Source: Lachnospiraceae bacterium (GTDB taxonomy: Bacteria > Bacillota > Clostridia > Lachnospirales > Lachnospiraceae). Taken from it: a stretch of DNA of 64,000 nt. Within the stretch, counting starts at the first letter, position 1. Every line of letters starts with the position of its first letter. The stretch covers positions 22,436-86,435 of the forward strand of contig JAPFDH010000090.1 of NCBI GenBank assembly GCA_026169045.1, read 5' to 3'. Made by a program: the position numbers and the translations under genes. A model generated the notes under the pieces. It was not told the DNA's origin. It was given only the letters and a program-made list of their open reading frames with translations, and did no database searches. Positions 35,510-44,559 of this stretch are shown one piece after another.

Positions 35510-37876
35510 TTATTCCATCTGGTTCTTCCAGAATTCTCTTATCTTTTCTCCCACTGTATCCATTCTCACAGGCAAATAATCATCCCATTCCATAGGAAAC
35601 TGTTCCACATATTCCCTTGTTAAAAACCGGTCATCCAATAATAGGATAATCCCGCGATCATCCATCGTCCGAATCAACCGTCCAGCAGCCTGTAAGACTT
35701 TATTCATTCCCGGAAAACGATATGCAAAATCAAATCCCTTTTTCTCTTTTTCATCATAATATTCCTTTAAAATTTCTCTTTCTGTACATACCTGCGGCAA
35801 TCCGGTTCCCACTACCATGACCCCGATCAAGCGGTCTCTTCTAAGATCAATTCCCTCAGAAAAAATCCCGCCGGTAACACAAAATCCCACCAGGCTGTTT
35901 GCCCTGGACTCTTCAAAATGCCCCAAGAACGCTTCCCGCATTTCTTCCGTCATATGCGTATCCTGTTTCACAATATCATAGGGTCTTTCTTTTTCTTCTG
36001 CCAGGCAAAACACCTGTTCCATATACTGATAAGAAGGAAAAAATACCAGATAATTTCCCTTTTTTTCCGAAACCGCCACATCGATATAGGTAAGAATTTT
36101 TTCAAATTCCCGATGTGTCCTCCTTGTATACCGGCTGCTCACATCGCAGCCAACACACAAAAGACGTTTTTTTTGTTCGAACGGGGAACCGACATATACT
36201 GCATATTCTTCCTGATTTCCACTCAACAGTTCTTTATAATACTGAATGGGCAGCATAGTCGCCGAAAAAAAGATGGTACTATTGCCTTTCTCCAGACACT
36301 CTTTTAATTGAAATGCCGGATTCACACAGAGAAGCTTTACCATAAAAGAGCCATCTTCCAACACCTCTGTGTATACACGATAATGTTCATCCATCCGGTC
36401 ATATGTATTCAGGAAATCCCGAATCAGAAAGAAAAATTCCAAAGCCTCCTTATGGGGTTCGAATCCCGGATGTTTGTCACGAAATGTTTCCAGTTCCCCA
36501 TAAAGACTTTCCAATCCCAACATAAGTGCCCCAAGCCCCTCTCCTTCGGGAAGCACACGATACCGCTCACATTCTCTTTTTAATGCCAGAAGGGCCCGGT
36601 TACACCGATCCAATTTTTTCGTTATCCTTTCATGTCCCCGATATAAGCGTTTTGCTTCCAGTATTTCTTCTTTTAAGATGCGGGCACTGTACATCTCTCT
36701 TGCTCTTTCCACCAAATTATGGGCCTCATCCACAAGAAACAGGTATTCTCCTGTTACCCCCTCTGAAAAAAATCTCTGCAGTTTTACATTGGGATCAAAT
36801 GCATAATTATAATCACAAATTATGGCATCCATCCAGTAAGTTACATCCAGACACATTTCAAACGGACATACCTGATATTTTTCTGCATATGAAACGATCA
36901 CATCCCGTGTGGCCTCCTCTTCGTGCTGAATCAAATCATAAACTGCTGCATTCACACGATCAAAATGTCCTTTTGCACGGACGCATGCCACAGGATTGCA
37001 TTCCACCTGTTCAGCCACACATAGTTTTTCTTTTGCGGTAATGATAACACTGGATAATTTCATTCCATCATTTCTGAGAATGTGAAAACTCTCCTGTGCC
37101 ACTGCTCTTGTAATTGTTTTAGCCGTTAGATAAAAAATTTTATCCGCCCATCCTTCTCCCACTGCCTTTACCGCAGGAAATACAGTGGATAAGGTCTTAC
37201 CAATTCCTGTCGGAGCCTGTATAAATAAATTTCGTCCCTGTGTCATGCTCCGGTATACAGCCACCACCAGTTTTCTCTGACCTTCCCGGTAAGGATAGGG
37301 AAACTGCAGCTCCTTTATGGAGGCATTTCTGGCTTTTCGATGCTCATACATAAACTGTGCCCATTTGGCGTATTCACGGATGTATCCGGAAACTTCATCT
37401 GTCAACTGTTTTCTGGAGCAAACTTCGTGAAACCGTTTGATTTCTTCTGTCTCTATATTACAGTATGTCATCTGAATTCCCATTTTCTCCATTTCATGTT
37501 TTACCGCATACATGTAAGCATAACAGACTGCCTGAGCACGATGAACCGGAAACGGTGTCTGAAAAAGAGAAACATCTTGATACATACCTTTAATCTCATC
37601 AATGGTTACATTTCCCTCTTCATCCACCATAATGCCGTCCGCCCGGCCTTCCAATAGGATTTCCACATTTTGAACGGGAAAAACCATTTTCATACCCACT
37701 TCGGCCTGGTATCCCGCACCCATACGTTTTTGTATCTTCCGATGAATTCGGCTTCCTTCCTGCATAGCTTCCCGGTTCACCGTCCCACGTCGGTTATCCA
37801 GATCGCCGGAACGCAAAACAAATTCTACCAAATCCCTTACGGAAATGCGAATTTGATTTTCCACCATTTTATGCAT
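35510..37876 (-). CDS. Nuclease-helicase fusion: PD-(D/E)XK domain plus Rad3/DinG-type superfamily 2 helicase
   Basis: A 788-aa protein. N-terminal PD-(D/E)XK nuclease-like domain with D80 (EGRADGI) and E94-x-K96 (TIDEIKG). Then helicase Walker A APTGIGKT (221-228), an XPD-like Fe-S cysteine set (CVAEQVECNPVAC...CPFEMC), DEAH box LVDEAHNL and C-terminal motifs GIFSEGIDL and QAAGRLIRT. It probably processes damaged or branched DNA. The frame continues upstream through tRNA-Pro, but that part is spurious; the ATG at 37876 has GGAGG eight bases before it. Confidence 0.88.
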   Translation of the reverse strand: MHKMVENQIRISVRDLVEFVLRSGDLDNRRGTVNREAMQEGSRIHRKIQKRMGAGYQAEVGMKMVFPVQNVEILLEGRADGIMVDEEGNVTIDEIKGMYQDVSLFQTPFPVHRAQAVCYAYMYAVKHEMEKMGIQMTYCNIETEEIKRFHEVCSRKQLTDEVSGYIREYAKWAQFMYEHRKARNASIKELQFPYPYREGQRKLVVAVYRSMTQGRNLFIQAPTGIGKTLSTVFPAVKAVGEGWADKIFYLTAKTITRAVAQESFHILRNDGMKLSSVIITAKEKLCVAEQVECNPVACVRAKGHFDRVNAAVYDLIQHEEEATRDVIVSYAEKYQVCPFEMCLDVTYWMDAIICDYNYAFDPNVKLQRFFSEGVTGEYLFLVDEAHNLVERAREMYSARILKEEILEAKRLYRGHERITKKLDRCNRALLALKRECERYRVLPEGEGLGALMLGLESLYGELETFRDKHPGFEPHKEALEFFFLIRDFLNTYDRMDEHYRVYTEVLEDGSFMVKLLCVNPAFQLKECLEKGNSTIFFSATMLPIQYYKELLSGNQEEYAVYVGSPFEQKKRLLCVGCDVSSRYTRRTHREFEKILTYIDVAVSEKKGNYLVFFPSYQYMEQVFCLAEEKERPYDIVKQDTHMTEEMREAFLGHFEESRANSLVGFCVTGGIFSEGIDLRRDRLIGVMVVGTGLPQVCTEREILKEYYDEKEKKGFDFAYRFPGMNKVLQAAGRLIRTMDDRGIILLLDDRFLTREYVEQFPMEWDDYLPVRMDTVGEKIREFWKNQME

Positions 37877-37904
37877 CTGCCAATCCTCCGCATTTCTCCA
37901 TTGC

Positions 37905-37930
37905 ATTCGCGCACGGCTCGTTGTCTGCGC
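37905..37930 (-). repeat. Short dispersed repeat, copy B
   Basis: ATTCGCGCACGG then CTCGTTGTCTGCGC on the plus strand; related to 22963 and 57884. It lies between the tRNA terminator and the helicase gene, 28 bases upstream of its start codon. Confidence 0.6.
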
Positions 37931-37942
37931 CCATATAACCGA

Positions 37943-37977
37943 AAAAAGCCTTTCAGACATTCCTGAAAGACTTTTTA
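37943..37977 (-). terminator. Terminator after tRNA-Pro
   Basis: Stem AAAAAGTCTTTCAG/CTGAAAGGCTTTTT with a six-base loop and T-run on the minus strand, starting about five bases after the tRNA 3' end. Confidence 0.85.
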
Positions 37978-37982
37978 TCCAG

Positions 37983-38056
37983 TCGAGGCGACGTGATTCG
38001 AACACGCGACCTCTGCGTCCCGAACGCAGCGCTCTACCAAGCTGAGCCACACCTCG
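37983..38056 (-). tRNA. tRNA-Pro (anticodon CGG)
   Basis: 74-nt cloverleaf on the minus strand. Acceptor CGAGGTG pairs with CGCCTCG (one G-U), discriminator A, D arm GCTCAGCTTGGTAGAGC, anticodon stem CTGCG/CGCAG with loop TTCGGGA (anticodon CGG, reads CCG), and T arm with GTTCGAATC. The 3' CCA is not encoded, as common in Firmicutes. Confidence 0.95.
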
Positions 38057-38099
38057 ATTCATGACCGTCACAAGTTTTCTTGTCGATCACACGGATGTT

Positions 38100-38128
38100 A
38101 GTATAATACCATATGTTTCATTTGTCAA
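38100..38128 (-). promoter_or_regulatory. Strong sigma-A promoter of tRNA-Pro
   Basis: Minus-strand perfect TTGACA (38123-38128), 17-bp spacer, TATACT (38100-38105), about 45 bases upstream of the tRNA. Confidence 0.85.
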
Positions 38129-38156
38129 TACATTTTTTATATTTTTTTCTTGTAAC

Positions 38157-38321
38157 GTAACAGTTCAGCCATAGGGCTGTAACGGGAGAGAAAATTATGC
38201 TTGCATAATTTTTCGACCGATCAGACCTATGAGCTGAACGCCTGTAAAGGAGTAAAACGGTGGCGACAGCCACACTAAGCACGCAGTGCGGTTTTACGAA
38301 TGGCGCGGGCTAAACTGTTAC
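38157..38321 (+). mobile_element. MITE-like element, full copy 2
   Basis: 165 bp bounded by inverted repeats (GTAACAGTTCAGCC left; GGCTAAACTGTTAC right, one change). Inside are an AAAATTATGC/GCATAATTTT hairpin and a GTAAAAC...GTTTTAC pair enclosing two smaller hairpins. No coding capacity. No clear target duplication here. It abuts the nagA stop codon by two bases. Confidence 0.85.
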
Positions 38322-38323
38322 CT

Positions 38324-39442
38324 TTATCGGTCGATCAATTTTCCTTTATAAAAAATTGCTTTGATTTCCAGATTTTGATCCAAAAGAACCACATTGGCAT
38401 ATTTTCCATCTTCCAGACTGCCATACTCTTCAAACAATCCAATGGATTTTGCCGGATTTTCCGCAGCACAGCGCACTGCACTTTCCAATGGAATTCCCAT
38501 TTCTTTTACAGCCACACGGACACAGTCCATTAAATTTGTAGCAGAACCGGCAATCGTTCCATCCTTTAACGTTGCACGATTACCCTTTTTAAAAACTGCC
38601 TGTCCTCCCAATGCATATTCTCCGTCCTGCATACCGGTAGCTTCCATACTGTCACTGATCATACAGATTCGTTCATCTGAAAAAATCTTAAACGTCGTAC
38701 GCACTGCCGCCGGATGAATATGAACACCATCGCATATCAGTTCCACATACACATGGGGAGAATCCGCTGCTGCACCTATGACACCTGGTGCTCTGTGGGA
38801 ATATGGCGGCATTGCATTGTAAAGATGGGTCACATGGGAAGCTCCCTCCTCAAATGCTTTCATAGCCGTATCATAATCCGATGTCGTATGTGCCACAGAA
38901 ACCACCGTGGAATCCTTTACGCCACGGATAAACTCCAACGCACCATCCTCTTCCGGAGCCAGTGCCACTTGGCGGATCATCCCGCCCGATGCCTGATTCA
39001 ACCGATGAAACATAGCTGCATCCGGTCGATGAACAAAGGCTTCATTCTGTGCCCCCTTCTTTGCCTTTGAGATAAAAGGACCTTCCATATTGATTCCCAC
39101 CAGTTCAGCACCTTTTTCATTTTTATGCTGTGCTGCTGCCCGGCACACCTTTTGCAGGGTTTCTTCATCCAGGGTCATTGTAGCCGGTGTGATTGTCGTG
39201 ACACCGCAGGACAGCTCATAATCAGCCAGTGCCTGAATGGATTCCTCTGTTCCATCACAAAAATCATGGCCTACACATCCGTGAAAATGAATATCTACCA
39301 AACCTGGAATTGCATAACAGCCTTCCCCATCAAAAATCTCTTCTTCCGAAGCAGCTGACGCAATACGCTCTCCGCAAATACCGATTTCTCCTTCACAAAA
39401 CTGATGATCCGCTCCATATACTTTTACATTTTTTATTTTCAT
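38324..39442 (-). CDS. nagA: N-acetylglucosamine-6-phosphate deacetylase
   Basis: A 372-aa amidohydrolase converting GlcNAc-6-P to GlcN-6-P. Metal motif PGLVDIHFHGCVGHDFCDG, GINMEGPFISKAKKGAQ, VAHTTSDYD, THLYNAMPPYSHRAPG, and the catalytic Asp in MISDSMEATGM are all present. Length normal. The start at 39442 follows GAGGAA. No nagB is next to it. A MITE copy lies directly after the stop codon. Confidence 0.95.
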   Translation of the reverse strand: MKIKNVKVYGADHQFCEGEIGICGERIASAASEEEIFDGEGCYAIPGLVDIHFHGCVGHDFCDGTEESIQALADYELSCGVTTITPATMTLDEETLQKVCRAAAQHKNEKGAELVGINMEGPFISKAKKGAQNEAFVHRPDAAMFHRLNQASGGMIRQVALAPEEDGALEFIRGVKDSTVVSVAHTTSDYDTAMKAFEEGASHVTHLYNAMPPYSHRAPGVIGAAADSPHVYVELICDGVHIHPAAVRTTFKIFSDERICMISDSMEATGMQDGEYALGGQAVFKKGNRATLKDGTIAGSATNLMDCVRVAVKEMGIPLESAVRCAAENPAKSIGLFEEYGSLEDGKYANVVLLDQNLEIKAIFYKGKLIDR

Positions 39443-39479
39443 TTTTTTCCTCTTCTCCATATTTTCTTTGATAAGTTAT

Positions 39480-40214
39480 TTAGTATCCCAATTTGGGAAG
39501 TACATTTTTGGGCTGGTCTACAAATACAATATCTGCATTTTGATCCAAATAATGTTCTTCTTCATGAATTACAACCATCTTTTTCCCATTAAAGTATTTC
39601 AGATAATGCTGAAATGTTTCTGAATCCAAATCTGTTCCGATACAAAGAAGTACATCTGCCTTCTCCACCTCCTCGGTCGCCTTTGTCATCAAGCGGCTGT
39701 CCAACATTTCACCAAACAAATATACCATGGGACGTATGACAGAATTACATGTCTCACAAAGCGGGACTCCCTTTGCCTTCCTGATATATTCAATGGAGTA
39801 CTCTTTTCCGCAGTGAAGACATTTGTTCTGATAAATGCTTCCCCGAAGTGAAATCACATTCTGGCATCCTGCCCGCTGCGGAAGTTCAAACACATCATTG
39901 GAGATAATACACTGAAGCTTTCCTGCCCGCTCCATTGCCGCCAATGCATATGCTGATTCTGTAGGTTCAAGATCCACATTAATGATTTCATTCTTGTAAA
40001 ACTCAAAAAACTGATCTGTTCTCGTATTATAATACACACTGGAAAAAATGTAATCCGGAGACATCTTATATTTTTTTTCAATATCATACGTTTTTTCAGC
40101 GGATTTCAAACCTAAAAATCCCGCTTCTTCTTTCATCTGTGATCCCAAAAGAGCCACCGTATACTGACTCTCATCCAAAACCCGTTTTAAAATATCAATT
40201 GTCCCGCGAACCAT
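39480..40214 (-). CDS. Degenerate Sir2-family protein
   Basis: A 244-aa sirtuin-like protein. The four-Cys zinc site is kept (CLHC...CETC), as are NDVFELPQRAGCQNV and GTDLDSETFQ where sirtuins have QNIDxLHxRAG and GTS. But the NAD-binding GAGxS is replaced by LLGSQMKEEAG, and the catalytic His (xLHGS) is Arg (SLRGS). Deacylase activity is therefore doubtful; it may bind a ligand or have another NAD-related role. Start 40214 follows AAGGGG. Confidence 0.7.
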   Translation of the reverse strand: MVRGTIDILKRVLDESQYTVALLGSQMKEEAGFLGLKSAEKTYDIEKKYKMSPDYIFSSVYYNTRTDQFFEFYKNEIINVDLEPTESAYALAAMERAGKLQCIISNDVFELPQRAGCQNVISLRGSIYQNKCLHCGKEYSIEYIRKAKGVPLCETCNSVIRPMVYLFGEMLDSRLMTKATEEVEKADVLLCIGTDLDSETFQHYLKYFNGKKMVVIHEEEHYLDQNADIVFVDQPKNVLPKLGY

Positions 40215-40330
40215 ACTATCTTCCCCTTTCCGAACCATCTATAATCAGCGGTTTCACTAATATAATTATAGTTTTTGCTTCTATTTCTGTCAATATGCTT
40301 CCCAATTTCTCCGTCGCCATAAAATTATAT

Positions 40331-40495
40331 GTAACAGTTCAGCCATAGGTCTGTAGCGGGTGAGAAAATTATGCTCGCATAATTTTTCGACCGGTCAGAC
40401 CTATGAGCTGAGCGCCTGTAAATGAGTAAAACAGTGGCGACAGCCACAATAAGCACGCAGTGCGGTTTTACGAATGGCGCAGGCTGAACGGTTAC
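40331..40495 (+). mobile_element. MITE-like element, full copy 3 with 8-bp target duplication
   Basis: 165 bp, termini GTAACAGTTCAGCC and GGCTGAACGGTTAC. Flanked on both sides by AATTATAT (40323-40330 and 40496-40503), a target-site duplication. Internal hairpins as in copy 2. The 350 bp that follow (40504-40845) are AT-rich and hold no gene I can support. Confidence 0.9.
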
Positions 40496-40772
40496 AATTA
40501 TATGGAAAAATTCGTGTCTTTGCTTCAAAAACCGTTTGTTTCATTGCAATTTCGTTGATTCTTATCGCCTTTTTGTCGCATCTCAGGAAAAACAGCGGAA
40601 TGAATTGCCTATATTTAGGGAAAAATTTAAATGACACTTCCTTTCTGTAGCCATTTCTATTAAAAATCAAAACAATACCCTGCCAAAAAAACATCAGCTT
40701 TTTTTGCAATATCCCGTTTTTTTACATTTTTCGACTTTATTTTTAAAAAACAATAGATTTTATATTCCAATA

Positions 40773-40794
40773 ATGTTACACTAAAATGTACCAT
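40773..40794 (+). promoter_or_regulatory. Possible promoter -10 with operator-like inverted repeat upstream of the DUF1846 gene
   Basis: Imperfect inverted repeat ATGTTACA-N6-TGTACCAT overlaps an extended -10 candidate TGTTACACT (40774-40782), about 65 bases upstream of the start codon. No good -35. Confidence 0.35.
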
Positions 40795-40845
40795 TTATAT
40801 CGGATACAACTTATTTAAATATACAGAGAAAAGGGGATTCCAATC

Positions 40846-42324
40846 ATGAAAATCGGATTTGATAATGACGCCTATCTGAAAATGCAGTCAGAACACATCA
40901 AAGAAAGAATCAGCCACTTTGATAACAAACTTTATCTGGAATTTGGAGGAAAGCTGTTTGATGATTACCATGCTTCCCGTGTTCTTCCCGGGTTTGCTCC
41001 CGACAGTAAACTCCGTATGCTGATGCAGCTAGCTGATCAGGCTGAAATAGTGATCGTCATCAGCGCTGCTGATATTGAAAAGAATAAGATGCGCAGTGAC
41101 CTTGGAATCACTTATGATGAAGATGTTCTGCGTCTTATGGATTTATTCCGTTCCAAGGGACTTTATGTGGGCAGTGTGGTTATCACACAATATTCTGGTC
41201 AATATAGTGCTGACATTTTCCGCGAGAAATTAACACGCCTTGGAATCCGTGTTTATACCCATTATGTCATCGAAGGCTATCCGAGCAATATTCCTTTGAT
41301 CGTCAGCGATGAAGGTTACGGAAAAAATGATTATATTGAAACCACCCGTCCTTTGGTTGTCATTACCGCCCCCGGTCCCGGAAGCGGAAAAATGGCTACC
41401 TGTCTTTCTCAATTATACCATGAACATAAAAGAGGAATCCGTGCAGGTTATGCAAAATTTGAGACATTCCCTATCTGGAATCTTCCTCTGAAGCATCCGG
41501 TCAACCTGGCTTATGAAGCTGCTACAGCAGATCTCAATGATGTTAATATGATTGACCCGTTCCATTTGGAGGCTTATGGTATTGCTACCGTTAACTATAA
41601 CAGAGATGTGGAAATCTTCCCTGTTTTAAATGCAATCTTCGAACGCATTTTCCAGAAAAGTCCATATAAATCCCCTACTGATATGGGTGTAAATATGGCC
41701 GGAAACTGCATTATCGATGATGAGGCATGTAAAGAAGCATCCCGTCAGGAAATTATCCGCCGTTATTACAATACCAGAAATGATTTTCTGGAAGGAAAAT
41801 TGGCACAAAGCTGTATTTACAAAATTGAATTACTGATGAAACAAGCTGGTATTACCCCACAGGATCGTCTTGTTGTTCCCGCTGCTTTGGAACTGGCTGA
41901 AAAAACAGGCGCTCCGGCTGCTGCAATCCAATTGGCTGACGGTACTATTATTACAGGAAAAACCAGCGATCTCTTAGGTGCTTCTGCCGGTCTTTTACTC
42001 AATGCATTAAAGGATTTAGCCGGTATTGCCCACGAAACCCATGTTATCAGTCCATCGGCTATTGAACCAATCCAGGATTTGAAAACCGATTATCTTGGAA
42101 GCCGCAATCCACGCCTCCATACCGACGAGGTTTTGATTGCACTTTCCATCAGTGCTGCCAATAATCCGGATGCAAAAAAAGCAATGGAACAGCTGCCTAA
42201 ATTGAGAGGATGTGAAGTCCATACTTCTGTTATGCTGTCCGATGTGGATCGCAAAATCTTCAAAAAGCTCGGTGTCAACCTGACATGCGAACCGAAATAT
42301 GAAAGCAGCAATTTGTACCATTAA
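40846..42324 (+). CDS. DUF1846 (UPF0371) family protein
   Basis: A 492-aa protein of normal DUF1846 length. Conserved stretches are MKIGFDNDAYLKMQSEHI, GGKLFDDYHASRVLPGF, VVITAPGPGSGKMATCLSQLYHE (P-loop-like) and GVNMAGNCIIDDEAC. The family has solved structures but no established reaction; it is thought to bind nucleotide-like ligands. It is followed after 17 bases by uridine kinase, suggesting a nucleotide-related role by context only. SD AAAGGGG. Confidence 0.9.
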   Translation: MKIGFDNDAYLKMQSEHIKERISHFDNKLYLEFGGKLFDDYHASRVLPGFAPDSKLRMLMQLADQAEIVIVISAADIEKNKMRSDLGITYDEDVLRLMDLFRSKGLYVGSVVITQYSGQYSADIFREKLTRLGIRVYTHYVIEGYPSNIPLIVSDEGYGKNDYIETTRPLVVITAPGPGSGKMATCLSQLYHEHKRGIRAGYAKFETFPIWNLPLKHPVNLAYEAATADLNDVNMIDPFHLEAYGIATVNYNRDVEIFPVLNAIFERIFQKSPYKSPTDMGVNMAGNCIIDDEACKEASRQEIIRRYYNTRNDFLEGKLAQSCIYKIELLMKQAGITPQDRLVVPAALELAEKTGAPAAAIQLADGTIITGKTSDLLGASAGLLLNALKDLAGIAHETHVISPSAIEPIQDLKTDYLGSRNPRLHTDEVLIALSISAANNPDAKKAMEQLPKLRGCEVHTSVMLSDVDRKIFKKLGVNLTCEPKYESSNLYH

Positions 42325-42341
42325 TACAAAGGAGAGGCTCC

Positions 42342-42947
42342 ATGAAAATCATAGGAATCGCCGGTGGAACCGGTTCTGGTAAATCCACCTTTACGAATCG
42401 GTTAAAGCAGGAATTTTCAAATGATATCGCTGTTCTTTATCACGATAATTATTATAAAAGACAAGATCATCTTCCCATGGAAGAGCGCAAAAAAACAAAT
42501 TATGATCATCCGTCGGCATTGGATACCGACCAATTGGTTCACGACTTGGAACAACTAAAAAAGGGCTATCCTATTGATAGCCCGGTTTATGATTTCAGCC
42601 AGCATAATCGAACAAATGCAACCATCCTTATAACACCGCATCCCGTTATTTTGGTAGAGGGGATCCTTGTTCTCTCCGATGACAGGCTGCGTAACCTGAT
42701 GGATATGAAAATCTTTGTGGAAGCCGATGCAGATGAACGAATCCTGCGCCGGGTTGTACGTGATGTCAAAGAACGGGGACGGGACATAGAAGGAATCGTG
42801 GAGCAATATTTAAACTCCGTAAAACCCATGCATTATATTTATGTAGAACCAACAAAGGCCCTTGCTGACCTTGTTATTAACAGCGGTATGAATGAAGTCG
42901 CATTTCAAGTAGTAAAAACACAAATCCAGGACTGGTTAAAAAAATGA
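42342..42947 (+). CDS. udk: Uridine kinase
   Basis: A 201-aa P-loop kinase phosphorylating uridine/cytidine. GIAGGTGSGKSTFTNRL (residues 5-20), YHDNYYKRQDHLP, YDHPSALDTDQLVHDLEQLKKG and YDFSQHNRT match Udk substrate-binding motifs. ADERILRRVVRDVKERGRDIEGIVEQYL forms the lid and C-terminal region. It overlaps the convergent CpsB-like gene by 12 bases at the 3' ends. Confidence 0.93.
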   Translation: MKIIGIAGGTGSGKSTFTNRLKQEFSNDIAVLYHDNYYKRQDHLPMEERKKTNYDHPSALDTDQLVHDLEQLKKGYPIDSPVYDFSQHNRTNATILITPHPVILVEGILVLSDDRLRNLMDMKIFVEADADERILRRVVRDVKERGRDIEGIVEQYLNSVKPMHYIYVEPTKALADLVINSGMNEVAFQVVKTQIQDWLKK

Positions 42948-43694
42948 GGAAAAAGGAACGGGATCGTCCCAAATCACTTTTTTCCCTTCTAGAATACGGG
43001 CCGGATTGATTTCCAAAAGTAATTCAAAACAATTGGGTCCATATTCTCCATCCAATGCATACTCCAGTTCTGTCATATCCGGCGTCCGCACAAATGCTCC
43101 ATGAGCATCGGACGCCACGACTGCGATCAGACGGTGGCGCAAAAGTTGCGCCGCCGTTTTTCTTACCCGATTTCCAAATCGTCCCAATATACTTCCTTTA
43201 TTCATCTGTATGATCACGCCCATCTGATACCACTCAAATACCAGCTGCGGATCTTCCATTACACACATATACCGCTCCGGATGTGCCAGCATGGGAACAT
43301 ACCCTTCACGACACAGACGCTCCAAAGAACGCGCCATTACATTCCCTTCTGTATGGAATGCAAATTCAATCAAAGGAGTTCTCGTATTTCCCAGACAAAT
43401 TAATTCTCCGTCATTCAATTTTTCAGGGACATCTTCCGTCATAAAAATTTCCATACCTTCTATCAGTGTTAAAGGCAAATGTTCTTTGGCAATGCATTTT
43501 CTTAATTCATTCATCTGCATCCGATAGCGATCCCCCCATTTGTAATCGATCATACCCGGTATATTTTTATGGGGAGTCGCAGCAATCACTGCAGTACCGC
43601 AATCTACTGCCTGCCTTGCCATAGCCAACGCCATCTCCATATCCCTTGCTCCGTCATCCATCTCAGGAAGAATATGCATATGTAAATCGATCAT
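42936..43694 (-). CDS. CpsB/YwqE-type protein tyrosine phosphatase (PHP fold)
   Basis: A 252-aa manganese-dependent phosphatase. MIDLHMHILPEMDDGA gives the first metal ligands, and AATPHKN, EGMEIFMTED, MLAHPERYMCV and ASDAHGA the others. It dephosphorylates bacterial tyrosine kinases that control polysaccharide export, and the two kinases are encoded upstream. Start at 43694 has AAGGA six bases upstream; ATG 43700 is too close to the SD. Last gene of the EPS-control block. Confidence 0.92.
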   Translation of the reverse strand: MIDLHMHILPEMDDGARDMEMALAMARQAVDCGTAVIAATPHKNIPGMIDYKWGDRYRMQMNELRKCIAKEHLPLTLIEGMEIFMTEDVPEKLNDGELICLGNTRTPLIEFAFHTEGNVMARSLERLCREGYVPMLAHPERYMCVMEDPQLVFEWYQMGVIIQMNKGSILGRFGNRVRKTAAQLLRHRLIAVVASDAHGAFVRTPDMTELEYALDGEYGPNCFELLLEINPARILEGKKVIWDDPVPFSSFF

Positions 43695-43707
43695 AGCCAT
43701 TCCTTTC

Positions 43708-44559
43708 TCACTGTACTGTCACACGAAGAACAGCGGATGTTTCTGCTGTATGGTCATAAGAATCCAGACGATATACAACCGAATACGTTCCCGGTGTTCC
43801 CATTTGCACCGATCCTTCGATTTTTACCTGTTCCAAAGCCTCTCCCCTTCCGTTATCTGCCTTTTCTATATAATCAAAGGGGTTCCACTCACCGCCCAAG
43901 GGAAGTGTGATTTCTTTTTCATACAGTTCTAAAACCGGATCATTCACTTCTCCTTCCACATGAGCTGTCACAGTTATCTCATCGCTATCCATAAACTCAT
44001 TCCGCACCGTAAACGTGATCTGATACCATTCATTTTCGGTCTTTTCTCTTTTCCAGGTAATTTCTTTTGTAATATCCATGGAAAAACCATTTTGGGCAGA
44101 TAACTGTTGTTTTTCGTCCAACACATCCACCAACTGTTCCAATTCTTCCGCTTTTAATTCCAACGGATCCGTGGCTGTAATTTCCGGACCGGAATAGCCT
44201 TTCAGAACCAATCTTCGTTCCCGTACCACTTCATTTCCGTTTTCATCAAACAAACGATAACGAATCGTTTTTTGTCCCAAATTCTGTGTACTGATCAAAA
44301 TTGCCTCTACCTGATCTGTCTTATCATTCCCTGCTTCATCCGAAGCGGAAACGCCTTCCATCAAATCAAGGGTTCCTTTTCCCTCATAAATCAGATCCTC
44401 TTCATCAAACGTGATAGTCACTTGAGAAGCCGCTTTTGTTTCTTTCTCTACTGTTTTCCTATCCTTTTGCTTAGCAATAACAAGTAATAGAACCATACAC
44501 AACAATGCCAAAATACCAATAACTGCTTTTAAAACGATTCTTTTATTTGTCTTCTTCAT
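43708..44559 (-). CDS. Membrane-anchored protein with Ig-like domains, B
   Basis: A 283-aa protein. MKKTNKRIVLKAVIGILALLCMVLLLVIAKQ is a membrane anchor; the rest is extracytoplasmic and beta-rich, with two or three DUF5011/Cry22-type Ig-like units (FDEEDLIYEGKGTLDLMEGVSASDEAGNDKT and EKEITLPLGGEWNPFDYIE...GTPGTYSVVYRLDS). It overlaps the BY-kinase gene upstream by 17 bases, so the two are coupled. A related protein lies at 47460. Role presumably in polymer export or wall anchoring; inferred from context. Confidence 0.65.
   Translation of the reverse strand: MKKTNKRIVLKAVIGILALLCMVLLLVIAKQKDRKTVEKETKAASQVTITFDEEDLIYEGKGTLDLMEGVSASDEAGNDKTDQVEAILISTQNLGQKTIRYRLFDENGNEVVRERRLVLKGYSGPEITATDPLELKAEELEQLVDVLDEKQQLSAQNGFSMDITKEITWKREKTENEWYQITFTVRNEFMDSDEITVTAHVEGEVNDPVLELYEKEITLPLGGEWNPFDYIEKADNGRGEALEQVKIEGSVQMGTPGTYSVVYRLDSYDHTAETSAVLRVTVQ

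Noticed and set aside
37877..38071. Long N-terminal extension of the helicase frame (RGVAQLGRALRSGRRGRVFESRR)
   Set aside because: It is the translation of tRNA-Pro, a well-known artefact; terminator, SD and ATG at 37876 define the real start.
40401..40709. 102-codon minus-strand frame after MITE copy 3
   Set aside because: Its second half is the MITE itself and its start lacks an SD; treated as non-coding intergenic DNA.
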